Shown one piece after another: positions 1 through 11,267 of a stretch of DNA of 64,000 bases. Source of the stretch: Linderina pennispora (lineage: Eukaryota; Kickxellomycota; Kickxellomycetes; Kickxellales; Kickxellaceae); contig NW_024468249.1 in assembly GCF_002104995.1 (NCBI RefSeq), positions 2,542,001 to 2,606,000 of the forward strand. Reading direction: 5' to 3'. The position numbers and the translations under genes are program-made. The first letter of the stretch is position 1. The number at the start of each line of letters is the position of its first letter. The notes below the pieces were generated by a model. It was given only the letters and a program-made list of their open reading frames with translations. It ran no database searches and was not told where the DNA came from.

Positions 1-1780
1 ACCTATCGGTGGTCGGCAGCACTCGTGATATAGCCGGGTGTCTCTCGGCGGTCAACAAGATTCCAGGTCTAAAGGACGACTATCCTCCAAAGACCGGCGA
101 GCTCCTAACAGCATTCATCAACAGTGCATCGGCATCACTCGACGACATGCGGTTTAGGCACGAACTGCAGACCACAGACATAGACACGCTGTACCAGGGT
201 GTTGTGCAGACCATTGCCAGAACACAGTCTGGCAATGATACATTGGACCAGTTCTACCAGTATCGAGAGTGGGTAGAGGAGAAGAAAAAGGAAGCGAAAT
301 TCATTGCGCTGTTCTTCATAGAACTGGTCGTTGGTGCGGTGGTCGGGGGGATCATTGACATTGCTGTCGGACTGGTTGGCGAGGCCATCACCATGGGGCT
401 CGAAGCTATTGGTGCTGCAAGGGCAGTCGCAAGCATTGAGACACAAATGGCCCGGGCTATGAATACATTGGCGGAGCTGCCTGGCATCCGCAACGCAATC
501 CGGCTGGTTGACGAGGGCGCGCAGGCATCAAAGCTGGTGTTCAGGCGTGCATGGGGGTCGTTCCCAAAGCCTGTGCAGGCATTATTTAGACGGCTGGTGC
601 CAAAGCTGGAAAAGGCGAAGAAACTGATCAAGGAGTCTGGATGCGATGCAGCAAGTAAGTTGAACAAGGAGTATAGTTGTTAGCTACATGCACTGACTGT
701 ATTTTTGCAAACTGTAGGCGAGATTATCCAGTTTGAAATACCGGACCTGGCTGGCACAGCAGCACGGGTTAGTCTGCTGGCAACAAACTCGACACTGGGG
801 ATTACAGGGTTTGATGAATCCGACAAGTACGAGCACCCGCAGGGGGTAATCAGAAAGTCTTCACCCACCAGAGACAAGGACTGGTGCATATTTGACATGA
901 CTAGCACGCACGAATTGCGCGGATACACGGACAAGGACGACTACCGCTACGTAAGTATATATGCATGCCGCTTAAATTCCAGAAATACTGAGTATTGCTA
1001 ATTATGGCTACATAGTGTTTCTGCCAAGTGCCCTCCACGACACAAACCCGCAAAAACAACAAGTCGCTGACCTGCTCCGATGGTCGGGTTGTGCAAACTG
1101 GATTCCTGCAGTCCAAGCCGCCGCTGGCACTCAATGGATTCGAAAAGCTGGATCACAAGCCCAACTGTGACCACATTTACGAGCTCAACGATTTTATGCG
1201 GTTCACCGGTGTCCGGGACAAAACCAAGCGCGACAAAATGTGCAAGCGAATCGAGAAAGTCGACCCCGAGTTCAACAGCCGCGTGCGCAGATACATCAAT
1301 GGACCGAAAAACCTGCAGGTCATTGGATCCAAAGTCAACGGTCTCAAGATGCAAATGTTCATGTCCAAGTATCCGGGTTCGTCGCTGCAAGACAAGGACA
1401 AGTTTGATGCCGTCAAATCGTATATGGATAAGAAAAAGTCGACCTTGGATACAGTGAAGACAGACCTGGCCAAGATGTTTGGCGACTTGGAGGCTCTGGA
1501 GAAGAAAGAGATCACGGGCGGCGAAGCACTGCATTTCCAGGGCATAAAGAGCAAGTTTGAGACGCACTTTGATAACGGCGTAACCAGACGTGGCGAATGG
1601 ATTGATATGGCTAACAAGATCATGGATGAGAAGGACGCGAAGAAGCGGCCGTCACTCGAGAACCAGATGCGTACCAAGGTTGAGACGGAGCGTAAGGCGA
1701 TCAGTAGCTTTTCGGCCGACACGCTGCGTGATGTGAAGTCTGACCCTGTGGGCCACATCTGCAAGAAGAGGCGCACGTAG
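1..1780 (+). CDS. C-terminal part of a large chitinase-like secreted protein (partial, 3 exons visible)
   Basis: The reading frame is already open at base 1, so the gene begins upstream. Exons are 1-654, 718-950 and 1016-1780; introns 655-717 (donor GTAAGT) and 951-1015 (donor GTAAGT, acceptor TAG) keep the frame. The visible protein has an amphipathic stretch, then a hydrophobic segment near bases 300-420 (LFFIELVVGAVVGGIIDIAV), then a region with the motif CDHIYELN near base 1168, then a charged, helical, lysine-rich tail. A hydrophobic helical stretch followed by a CDH-x-x-EL motif is what I associate with the C-terminal region of large fungal GH18 chitinases. The catalytic domain would lie outside the window, so enzyme activity cannot be assessed. 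The family call is inference; the exon structure is well supported. Confidence 0.5.
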
Positions 1781-2943
1781 AATCTCTACTAGTTAAACAT
1801 GCAAATGTGAGGTTGTGAATCACGTCTCAATCTGTTCCGCCATTGGCTGTGGCGAGCCTCTTGTACTGGTACGGGGTCTGGCTGCTAAGAAACGCGCAAT
1901 TCGCTCTAGTTTTCTTTATTGCCCTCTTGACAGCTGGCCGGTGTGGCTATAAAAGGCTACTGGTGACAGTCTCGGGTGAAGTTGACAAAGATTGAAAAGA
2001 CTTGTTCTAAATCATATCTGCATCAACAGGAAGCACCGAACAGACCGGATAATTATAATATTGGTGTGAAAAATGAGGCGCTCATATCCAGCGACTAATA
2101 TCACCAAGCAGCTCATGTTTATATATGCATATATACGCAACTTTCATGAATGAGCCGACACCGTCGTTGTTGGGCCGGTACGGAAATATTAGCCATATGC
2201 CAGCGAAGCTGTTTGTCATATGCATCCTTCGGATTTATTGTTGAGGGATGACAGCGTTAGGATACTGGTAGATTTCGGGTGATACAAAGCTAGTGACGGT
2301 AAAGAAGCTCCCAAGACCTACAACTATACTGACGTGTGCTAAGCTATATCGTGCAGCCGCTATACCCTTGCATACGCACTATGGCGTGGATAGAGGAATT
2401 AGGATTAGTTATACAGCAGAAATAGACAGCGTGCTGAGAGCAGCGGCATAATAGCATAAAGTTTCAAGCACATCAGCTGTTTCCACCCGCGTTGATCGCA
2501 GGGAGCAAATTCGGATAACAGATTAATATATGGCTGAACTGAATGTATTGCTCCCTCGTGGGGGCAGTTGACAACAGCAGCTCCAAAACTATCCCAGATA
2601 AGCCTTTAGCTCAGACAGCCTGGTGCGAGGGCTGCGGCCCTGGATTTGTGGCAACACAGAAAGACGAACCATATACGGTGTTCTAGAAGGCCAGCCTACC
2701 AGCCTACCAGTCATCAGCCGTGCCAACACACCGGCGGTAAATGCGCAAACCCCTTCTCTCTTTCCACTCTTGTTTTCGACTATTTCCAACATTGGGCTCA
2801 GCTGGTACGCCTACCCACTAGGTGGTTAGCGACATACTAGTTGCACTCTACTGCTGGGCACTAATGATGCTGTCATTTGCTTGCTTTGAATAACCTCGCC
2901 CATGTGCGGCAATGGTAAAAAGATATCTATTTAAAAAAGGCGC
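1781..2943. other. Intergenic, two converging genes
   Basis: No gene is supported. There is a TATAAAAG at 1948-1955, and 125 bases later an ATG (2073) opening a 26-codon frame that I cannot defend as a gene. The stretch around 2400-2560 is A/T-rich. The region contains the 3' ends of both flanking genes. Confidence 0.5.
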
Positions 2944-4641
2944 TCATTGGTCTGCAACCCCGTTCTGTTGCGAAGCCGATAGCTCGGCTGGTGGCATATC
3001 GTTAGCCAGTATTTTGTTAACGTTGCTTACATGTGGTGGCTCGTGAATTTGGTTATCGGCCGGATATTTTGGAGTTCCGTCGTCTGCAGTAGTCGGTGCA
3101 GTAGCAAGTGGAGGCGGCTCATTCCCCGTGTCTGACGTAGATTCCGGAACCGGAGCCTCTTGAGCAATATTACTGCCCTCAGCTGTTTCAGCTGCTTCCA
3201 CCGTTTCGGTTGTTACCGCGGCAGCACTATCAATGGCACCGACAATGGCCGTGCTGGCTGATGATCCGTTGGCCACAGGGGGTGGCGATGGCTGCTGCTC
3301 TCCCTGTTGCTCCTGCTGCTGCGCCTCAGCATCCTTTCCGTTGCTATGGGTCTGGTTGTCATCGCCCGCTGTAGGCTTGGAGTCCTCTACCACGCTCTTT
3401 GCTGACAGGTCTACACCATCGATAGATGGGGCAGCTGTGGATGTGTTGGCGTCTAGAGGCGGTGCCTCAACGTCAGCCTCAGTATCACCGTGGGTAGATG
3501 CCTGGTCGGCAATATCTCCAGCTGCGGCGGAGGGCACAGCGGTGGACGTCGCCGACGCGGCCGACGACACGGCGTTGTTGGTCGAGCCACCAATATACGA
3601 CGACATCTCCTTCTCGTACCTCAGTTTCTCACGATCGTAGATCTCAAAGTACGGCTTCCGCTCATCCTCGGACATGTTCTTCCATCTGAGGCTCATCACC
3701 CGGGTCAGCTCGCCCGAGCTCATCTCGACGCTCGAGTTCTTGACGCCGGGCCGCTCAGCCTGGCAGAACAAAACAAAGGCATTGGCCGGGCGCTTCGGGG
3801 CATTCGGATCCTTATTTGAGCCCGACTTGCGGGTGGTTGTCGAGGGATCAACCGACGACGAGTGTGAGGGAGTCTGCTGCTGCGGGGTACCGACACCGCT
3901 TGCGGGGTTTTGACGCCGGCGCGACCGTCCGGCGGCAGCAGTACGTGGTTGCGGCTCGGGGGCATCGTTGTCGGAGATGTGGGCACGAACAAACGAGTCC
4001 TTCAGGGGCACGTCCGAGTCAGAGGCCGAGTCGGTGTAGCGGCGAGTGCGATCAAGCCGCTCGAGCAGCAAACTACACAGCTCCAAAAAGAGATTTAGGG
4101 TTTAGTGGTTATGCAAAGGGAGGACGTCACCTACATAGGTGCAGGATTGGACGCACGCCACTTACTTTCTCTCGATCTTCATCCGGCGCAGGCGCTTCTG
4201 TGAGCGATACAGCTTGACAGCAAGCATCTCGTTGTACTACAGGCAGGGTGATGGGAAGTATCAGGCACGAGAAAAAGCGTTAATAATGGCGATCCCCTCC
4301 AAACATGCGATTGTTCACGTATTCATTATCGGAAGAGAAAACCAACCTCTTCAAGCTCTTCGAGCTGCCGCTTCAAATCACGGCATCTGTATTTGTGGTG
4401 CTTCTCTACAAAAAAGGCGGTAAAATAGAATTGGTGAGTTTAGCATGCCAGGAAATCACATTTCATTCTCCTGCGGGCTCGCTGCGCCAAAATCCTTACC
4501 TTCGCTGCCATCGTTTGACGCCGCTGCGCCTTTGCTCCTCGAGGTCTACAATATTTTCCCGACGGATAATCAAAAATTTCAGTATGCACGCATATCAGGC
4601 TAAAGTGGCACCTGTGCGGGTTTGGTACGTACCTTTGACAT
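2944..4641 (-). CDS. NHP10: HMG-box protein, NHP10-like INO80 chromatin-remodelling subunit (5 exons)
   Basis: Five exons restore one frame: 4641-4633 (only MSK), 4545-4500, 4405-4347, 4236-4166 and 4072-2944. The short exons encode a coiled coil (EKHHKYRCRDLKRQLEELEE, then YNEMLAVKLYRSQKRLRR, then LLLERLDR) that leads into a single HMG box (DPNAPKRPANAFVLFCQAER to about YEKEMSSYIGG). A coiled coil of this type followed by one HMG box is characteristic of Nhp10-like subunits of INO80, which bind DNA in the nucleus. The C-terminal 200 residues are low-complexity, rich in A, S, T and Q. No doubled-base frame breaks occur here. The donor of intron 3 is GTTGGT, slightly unusual. A generic HMG-box factor is the alternative. 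Confidence 0.65.
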
Positions 4642-5130
4642 GGCCCTGCGTGTGTTTTGCGTTCGGTGCGGGGAGAGCAGATACAGCTCGAAGCGGGAGG
4701 TATTTTAAAGGGCGGGCGAATTGCGTATATTCTCGAATGCAAATAGTGGAGAGGTGGTTATACGAGGCAACGCCGGCCGCTATCTTTCGAGGGAGTGGGC
4801 TGGCAGGACAGAAAAGGTGAGGCAAGGTCAAAAGGGACAGGAATGAAATAGTGGATAAAAAACAAGCGTTTAGGAGGAGAAAATAAAAGTGGGAGTAGAG
4901 GAAAGAGAAAAGAATTTTTCCATTTTTATTTTCCTGTCTCGACATGCTCCTTCAAAATATAAAGGAAGGGGGAGCAGTTGATTCTACGAGGGGCGAAAGG
5001 GAATTTTTGGGGAGCGAAAAGTAGTGGAATGAAGCGAGTGGCACTTGGCACCCCTTGCGCACATGCAGAAAGGCAGGAAAATGCCTTGCGGGTTGGCCGG
5101 CCTGCAGACCAGCTGGCAGGGCTGGCTTGC
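4642..5130. other. Intergenic between two minus-strand genes
   Basis: Promoter of the HMG-box gene and 3' flank of IBA57. It is A/G-rich around 4850-4920. No coding signal seen. Confidence 0.5.
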
Positions 5131-6402
5131 TCAAGGGGACGGATCCGCGGCGGCAGCCGGCCACCAGCTGGGAGACCACGGCGAGACAAACAGTCTGGCG
5201 CCGCTGGCGTCAGCAGTCTCGAATGCCACATCCGATCCAGCGCCCTGCACATACGCGTCGACGAGCTCCAGGCGCATCAGTGCGAGCCCTGCGTTGTGGA
5301 CGCAGCTGCCGAGCTTGCCTGGCGCCACCCTGCGGCTGCGCGGTTTATCCGGTCCTGCCTGGGGCCTGGTCACGTCTGTTTGCGCGGCGACCCGTGCCGC
5401 AAAGCCAAAATCCACAACCAGGGGATTGGCACCGGTGGGGTTCTCCTCAGGCGAGCTCAGGATGACAGGCACAATGCGCTTACGCACGACCCCGCGGTGG
5501 TGTGTCCGGATCGTCAGCTCCTGGCCCACATAGCAGCCCTTGCTGAAGTGCACGCCATGCATGTAGTCCAGATTGCACTCCAGGGGCACCGATACGTCGG
5601 GGACAAAGTCAGAGACGCCCTCAGGAACACCTTTCAGGATGCGTCGCAGCGAGTAGAACTCGCTGGACTTCTCCTCGAAGCTGGGCGGCAGCGCCGGCCG
5701 CGCTGTGTCGCGGGGCAGAAGCAGCCGCAGACCCATGCCCGGCGCGCGCGTGTCGGCCATCCACACATCGCCGGATGCCGTCGTCTCGCCCTTGAACACC
5801 AGGGTGCCGCGCGGCACTTTCCCGATCGGCTCCTCGCTGCCCACCAGTGCCTGGCTGCCAGGACCCCACACGCTCCAGGCTGCGTATTCGTCTGTTGCAT
5901 CGCGGATGGTGATCCGTGCACGCAGCTTGTAGAACCGCATGATTTTCAGCAGCCTGTCCTTGGCAGCCGCATCGACCTCGACCAGGAACACCGGGTGCGG
6001 GAAGTTCACACCCGCGTTGCGCGGATACACGAATGCGTCGGCGATGACGCGGCCCTGCGGCGCCAAGAACCCGGTCAGCATGCCGGGCCCGCCCTGATCG
6101 ATGGTCGGCATGTGGTTGCACTGGATCCCCTGCAGGAACTCCGATGCATCAGTGCCGGCCACCTCAATCACTGCGCGCCCGCTAATCTGCGCGTACCCGT
6201 CAGCCCTGTCCAGCACCGTCTCGAAGTCTGTTGCTTGCCCCACCTTGAGGAGCTGGTCACTGAGCACGCGCGATGTAGATAGACGGCGGCTGCTCTGAGT
6301 GTGTTTGCCGAGGGCCGGTCTTGCCACTGCCAGGCGCGGCAGTGTGCTGGTCATCCTGCTGCACGATGCCAGCGCGGCCACTACTCGCCCAAGAGTTGTC
6401 AT
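5131..6402 (-). CDS. IBA57: Mitochondrial iron-sulfur cluster assembly factor IBA57 (YgfZ/GcvT-like)
   Basis: About 423 residues in one uninterrupted frame. The signature KGCYVGQEL, followed by TIRTHHRG, is the folate-binding YgfZ/Iba57 hallmark with its conserved cysteine. The early motif GRAVIEVAGTDASEFLQGI and GFLAPQGRVIADAFVY also match the family. I choose the ATG at 6402; the first 45 residues are rich in Arg, Ser, Ala and lack acidic residues, as expected for a mitochondrial presequence. An upstream in-frame ATG at 6480 would add 26 residues that look less like a presequence. IBA57 works with ISCA proteins in late [4Fe-4S] cluster maturation in the matrix. No doubled-base sites are seen in this gene. 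It is divergently arranged with the TPP1-like gene, 246 bases apart. Confidence 0.9.
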   Translation of the reverse strand: MTTLGRVVAALASCSRMTSTLPRLAVARPALGKHTQSSRRLSTSRVLSDQLLKVGQATDFETVLDRADGYAQISGRAVIEVAGTDASEFLQGIQCNHMPTIDQGGPGMLTGFLAPQGRVIADAFVYPRNAGVNFPHPVFLVEVDAAAKDRLLKIMRFYKLRARITIRDATDEYAAWSVWGPGSQALVGSEEPIGKVPRGTLVFKGETTASGDVWMADTRAPGMGLRLLLPRDTARPALPPSFEEKSSEFYSLRRILKGVPEGVSDFVPDVSVPLECNLDYMHGVHFSKGCYVGQELTIRTHHRGVVRKRIVPVILSSPEENPTGANPLVVDFGFAARVAAQTDVTRPQAGPDKPRSRRVAPGKLGSCVHNAGLALMRLELVDAYVQGAGSDVAFETADASGARLFVSPWSPSWWPAAAADPSP

Positions 6403-6648
6403 GTCGCAAATTTCTGCCTGGTGTTGCTTAGAAATACAAATTGAGGAAGGCGTAGAAACTAGTGCGGAGATAAGCAACACAGCCAGACTGTCTCATTGCA
6501 ATGGGAAAAATCCACGTCTCGGCTTTGGTGTTTGTGGCTCGGCTGGAACCATTTTTCAATAGTCACCCACGAACCGATCCACTCCGCTCAAGCTCTTCTT
6601 TGTTGCTCCATTCGCGCGCATTTGTATTTTTTTTCTTCTTCTTTCGAA

Positions 6649-7953
6649 ATGTCCCAAGAGCTGACGCCCTGGATAAGCGACACGATACTGGCCCAGTGGA
6701 AATGCCGGTACGGCGAGCAAAAGGCTGGCGGCCGTCGCTTCCAAATAATCGAGGTTGAGAACGAGCCTGAGTCGTCCAGCTACGGGGTCGGCTGCAAGGT
6801 CTCCGACAAGGTCCACTACATCCACTGCGCGCTGTCCAAGAAGGCCATGGCAAAGTTCGAGAAGCAGCGCAGCAGTGGAGGCGCCAACACCCGCAGGCTC
6901 CGAAATACGATCATCCAGGTCCAAAAGTACGCGCTCAAGGTGTATAATCCCGGGAGCTCGAAGCAAAACTACTCGCAGGCCCCGACCATAGTCACAAGAT
7001 CGGGGAAGCCGCAGTTCTGGTTCTATATTACAAAGTTTGTGTGTCTGGGTGACATCGGCTCGTCGGTGTTTGGAGAGCCGGCCGCTGCAATGATCTGCCC
7101 GGAGATTCGTACCAGGCTTGAACAGTTTCTTGATTCTCAGCGGAAGCGCCATGCACAGCCACCTGCCAGAGGCAGATGCAGGCAATCTATCACAGGCAAA
7201 GAGGCTCTGCTGCAGCCCGACTCCGCGGATACCATTGTCTCTGGAAAACCCGCCGTCTGCGCTGTTTAAACCGGCTCCAGAAACCGACGGGGAGGGCCCT
7301 GCTGCCAGCCAGACCGATCACCGCGCCGCACCGCCCACTATCGCGGGCACTCCGTTCCTCAACAACATGGAGGCATGTTGGAACCACGAGTCTTTATGGC
7401 AAGCACTGCGGATCCAGCAGCTGTGCATCCCAGCAATGCCATTTGCCGGGCCAACCACACGTGCGCTTAGCCCACCAGCCGACCCGCGATTTGCTGTGCC
7501 TATGAGCGTGTCGAACAAGGTGCCGACTGAGTCCCGTGGAATGTCCAAAAACAGCAAGTACATGGGATTGGATGCAGACGCCGAAGCGTCGGCTGGCGCG
7601 GTGAAACAGGCTCCTCAGCAACGTATAATGCCTGCCGTGCTGCATGCTGGGGGCCCTAATGGAGTTCCAATGGCCTGTTCTGGGGCCGATGATCTCTACG
7701 GCGTGCTGCGAGATTCGTCTGCGCAGCTGATGCCAAGCGAGGCGATTATGAACCAGATATATGGCAGTAGCTGGCAGCGTGGATGGCCCGGCTGAAGGAT
7801 ATGAGTCAGCAGATTGCGTCGAGCGAACTGTATCGGCAGCGCGTCGGCTGGGACCATGGCCCCGCCATTCAGCATAGCGGAATAGCGCCTGGTGCCCAGC
7901 GAATTGCCTGGCGCCCGGGACATTGTGCATCGGCAATAAGGGCCGGGCCATGA
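6649..7953 (+). CDS. Candidate shelterin subunit TPP1/Tpz1 (N-terminal OB-fold)
   Basis: The ATG at 6649 starts MSQELTPWISDTIL. The first 165 residues line up, by eye, with the TPP1/Tpz1 OB fold: the PWI start motif, a strand KVHYIHCALSKKA, a strand IIQVQKYALKV, the hallmark aromatic strand QFWFYITKFVCLG, and a closing helix (IRTRLEQFLDSQ). The remainder is low-complexity and Pro/Ala-rich, as in Tpz1, where it binds partner proteins. The frame changes near 7144-7150 by one extra base that is synonymous either way (CGG/CGA), giving MHSHLPEADAGN. Near 7760-7770 two more synonymous doublings would let the frame run to the TGA at 7951 (SQQIASSELYRQRVGW); without them it stops at 7795. TPP1 links telomere-bound proteins and recruits telomerase. 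No alignment was run, so the call is tentative. Confidence 0.5.
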
Positions 7954-8619
7954 TATTTCCATGTGTGAAGATCTATCAATAGCAAACCGCGGCTCCACTG
8001 GTATGTGTGCGGGAACCCGCGGGCGGCTGATCGCCGAGGGGATGGACGGCTCGCTGTGCATGGAGTAATATCTCGCTGTCCCTGTTTCCATTCCAGGTAT
8101 CATTCATTCGAAAGCGCATTTGTGCCGCCAAGTTCCGTGGGCTTTTCTCGGCAACACGCCTGCCTCTTATATCTACTTCATGCAGGAAATGTGATGTAAG
8201 CACATGTTTGGGCACTTGCACTGCCGTGTTTCCACCTCCATCTGGTCGGCATGAGCCCCTCCGTTTCCCGGAATAAAACGGCTGGCTGCTGTGCCGGTCT
8301 ATATGCAGCAAGGATAAAAGATTGACTTTGTCTCTGCGAATCCTCGTCCTGACGGGGGTGCCCCGATTCGACCAATTCATCTCTTGTGCTTCATGCACAT
8401 CTGGGCATTTGCAGGTTTTTTTCTCCTACTAGCGTCTGTGCATATCCATTGTGTCCTGGCATTTTCTTACCCAATTGAAGGCAGCCTTCTGGCTAAGACG
8501 CCTTTTTCGCATGTATATAAAGCTGCCTGTGGCCACGGGGGAGTTAGGCAGCGCATTGCCTGCACTGCTTTATCCCCTACAAAATCAGCTATTTTCTTTC
8601 TACTTGAGCACCATAGTCC
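7954..8619. other. Gene-poor region
   Basis: No supported gene. A frame opening with ATG at 8396 begins with a signal-peptide-like hydrophobic stretch (WAFAGFFLLLASVHIHCVLA), but it lacks an upstream TATA box and reads across the TATA box at 8514, so I leave it uncalled. Confidence 0.35.
8514..8521 (+). promoter_or_regulatory. TATA box (TATATAAA)
   Basis: Lies 106 bases before the ATG at 8620. This matches the spacing at the other small genes here (about 80 to 137 bases). Confidence 0.5.
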
Positions 8620-8697
8620 ATGCACACTATCCGCCCGAACGTCGTCTACAGGGATCTGCCGATTCCTGACCCACGTGTGGGTGATGGCGAGAGTTAG
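8620..8697 (+). CDS. Tiny ORF, 25 residues, RD-x-P motif (tentative)
   Basis: The first ATG after the TATA box at 8514 opens a 25-codon frame containing YRDLPIPDPRVGDGES. The core RD-L-P-x-x-DPR resembles RDYPTFDPR in the tiny frame on the opposite strand at 9069-9179 and recalls the RDWP repeats at 11.4 kb. A synonymous doubled base near 8690 (GGC/GGG) would extend it by about 27 codons. No known family is recognised. Length alone gives no coding evidence; the support is TATA spacing plus the shared motif. Confidence 0.3.
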   Translation: MHTIRPNVVYRDLPIPDPRVGDGES

Positions 8698-9068
8698 ATC
8701 CAACGGCTTGCTGAACGTAACTCTGAGGTGTGCTCGAAGCGTGATTGTGCATCCTGCTGTCTACTGCTTTAATCGCTAGAAACACGCTACGGGACAACAC
8801 AGGCGGCCCTATTGGGTGCATAACTCCTATTTTGTGAATAATACATGACAGCTATTCATCAATATGTTTTATTTGCGAGTTAAACATGCTAATGTTACAG
8901 AAAGCTGAGCTGAGCTGCACCCCAAGCGTTCCTTTGGGAGGGGGCAAGACATCTGGCGGAATCGCTTGGATGTCGGGGAAAGAAAAAGAGCGAGAAAGGC
9001 AAGTGATTATATCGGTGCATCGGACAGTCTTTTTTGTTGGAGGAAGGCTCGCTTACAGTGATGGCTAG

Positions 9069-9179
9069 CTAAAGTACATGAGCGGCAGTGTGTTTTTCAG
9101 TATCCGACAGTTCGCGTGCTTCATCTGGGGTGACTCCTCCGCGAGGGTCAAATGTTGGATAGTCTCTTTGTGTGCCCAT
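9069..9179 (-). CDS. Tiny ORF, 36 residues, TATA-driven (tentative)
   Basis: A TATAAATA on the minus strand (9284-9277) lies about 100 bases before the ATG at 9179. The peptide begins MGTQRDYPTFDPRGG and continues VTPDEARELSDTEKHTAAHV, an acidic, soluble-looking sequence unlike a random translation. It contains RDYP...DPR, similar to the tiny ORF at 8620. A longer overlapping frame on the same strand (9568-9065) is less protein-like and has no comparable promoter. Function unknown. Confidence 0.4.
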   Translation of the reverse strand: MGTQRDYPTFDPRGGVTPDEARELSDTEKHTAAHVL

Positions 9180-9276
9180 GGTTGTCTAAAATACAAGTGT
9201 ACAGGAGTGGGAAAAGAGTGGCGAGTGTGAGATGTGGGTGTGAGGCATAACTCGGGGTGCTTTCCACGGTCATCGG

Positions 9277-9284
9277 TATTTATA
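9277..9284 (-). promoter_or_regulatory. TATA box (TATAAATA, minus strand)
   Basis: Positioned about 100 bases upstream of the ATG at 9179, the same geometry as the other small genes in the window. Confidence 0.5.
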
Positions 9285-11147
9285 TCTAGGATTTGTGCAC
9301 CTGGTCTGAGCTTGTCCTGCTGCTCGCTCCACTTTTTCTTGCTTAAACGCAAGGTGGCTCTACCACTTTTTTGACCGGGTTCCAGACGTAATGTGGGAAA
9401 ACAGTCGCCAACTTCTGCATGGTGGTGGCGAAGGGCAATAACTCGAGCTCTCAGTACCTTGAACTGCTGACGTGCGCGCATGACACCTCTTTCTCCCCCC
9501 TTGTCCTGTTTTGTGTCCCTCACTGCTCCCTTCCTGGAGCCCTTCTGAGTATACTCGGGTATTTGCATGGCGGCGGTGCGGCATCTAAAAATAGAACCAG
9601 GGAGGCATTCAGCGAGTGGAAACTCTAAATTAAAAGGACCAGAGCAAGGTGCCTCTGTTGCTCAGGCGGAGCATGGGTCATGGGTGGACAATCTCGAGCC
9701 TTTTTCAGCTGCTATCCCAGAATGGATCAACATGGTGTCCACATGGCCTCTCGGGGAGCCGGGCACAGCAGGCCCACCGAATATACCCAGAAAACAATCG
9801 GGCACAGAGAAACGACGAGTGGTGTCCAGTGGCGGTCATGGGGCACGATTATTCCCTGCGCGCAGCATGCAGTGCCAAGTGAGAGAGGAAGAGAATAGAA
9901 ACGACGAACGCAGGTGCTAGAAATTGGGCCAGGGAAAATCACTGACCAGTGCGGGCGCAGCACCAGGCCAAAAAATGTTGGCGTGTCTATCGCCATGTCT
10001 CCCGCCATTAAGGCAGGCTAGTGCTTGTATCGGAGGCGGTAGGAGTGGGGACAGATGCCACCGACATTCACCGGCCTGTGCCATTCGCCGTTCTATACAG
10101 TAAATTCGATGGTCTATATATATGGCCACACTTACACTCCTCCTCTGCCGGTGTATTTGTCGACCTGACACTTGACCTGTTATAATGGCTTGGCTGGCAA
10201 ACAGCCGAGCCTCGCCGAGGAGATATCTTCTTGGACGCGGTGGGTAATATGCTAATACACTTGGTGTTGCCAAGAATGTTTTTGCCTTTTTTTCGGCAGT
10301 TTCTAGCGCTGGGAGGTGTGGGTAGGCAGAAGTGCAAATGTGGACTCGGGAGAATACAAATTTCTGCATGCCCAGAACACATCAGCGAAATAATTCTCTC
10401 CACTAGGTGAACCGTGCAAAAGATCCTAGATGAGCAATTGGCATAGTGCTGCTGTAACGTACTTCACGATGCCCAGAGGACGACATGTGCAGAACCCCTG
10501 TAAACAATGCACCTTGTTTCTTGTTGGTACCCAGAGATTTCTGCATTCAGCCATTTCCGAGTATACTCTTCATGCACTAAAATAACGACGCTAGTGGAGG
10601 GTTATCGTGGTGGGCTGCTCCGGCTGGTCCCTTGCCTTGGCGACTACCTGTATGCAGTTGCAGCTAGCGCCTGCACCTGGCGGTTGTTCGATACGCATCC
10701 CAACCACAGCATGAGCAATACACCAGGAAACACATAGGGCTTGACGCAACTGGCACCTGGCGGGGCGGCAGGGCAGTGGTAAATAGGGCGCTTGCGCCTC
10801 TTTGCTTGCAACACATACATCATCTAAAATGGATATTCGTGTTAACCAATGCGTTCCATCTTTTCCGTGTGGCCTTCTCTCCGGACTCCGGCATTGGCTT
10901 TACAAATTGGCAATAAATCGTCAATGGGCTTGATTGGCAAATACAAGCCATTCGACATTTCGATTGCTTGCAATGTGGGTGTAGGGGAGTGGGCATACAT
11001 GTAGGTAGAAAAACAGCTGCGGGAAAAGGGAATGTATTTGTCAATGCAGACTATATTCCGGCGAACGTACATTGCTGAATGCACAGATGGTGATGGTGGA
11101 TGGTGGAAGAGAGTACCTTTGGCTGCTGGCCTTTCCCATGGAATTTC
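9285..11147. other. Gene-poor region with scattered unresolved frames
   Basis: Several frames of 70 to 150 codons occur on both strands (for example plus 9567-9920, minus 9727-10008 and minus 9917-10369), overlapping one another with no recognisable domain. A TATATATA stretch at 10114-10123 could serve the minus-strand ATG at 10008. I do not call genes here. Confidence 0.35.
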
Positions 11148-11155
11148 TATAAATA
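11148..11155 (+). promoter_or_regulatory. TATA box (TATAAATA) of the DW-repeat gene
   Basis: Begins 120 bases before the ATG at 11268. Confidence 0.55.
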
Positions 11156-11267
11156 TATATAATAGATAGCTTCGACGACAGGGGGTGAACAACTGGTTTG
11201 ATGGTCGAGAAAAGATAGGTTACTATTGTCTTGTATAACTATTTGCCTCTTTATATCGTCTCTGGAC

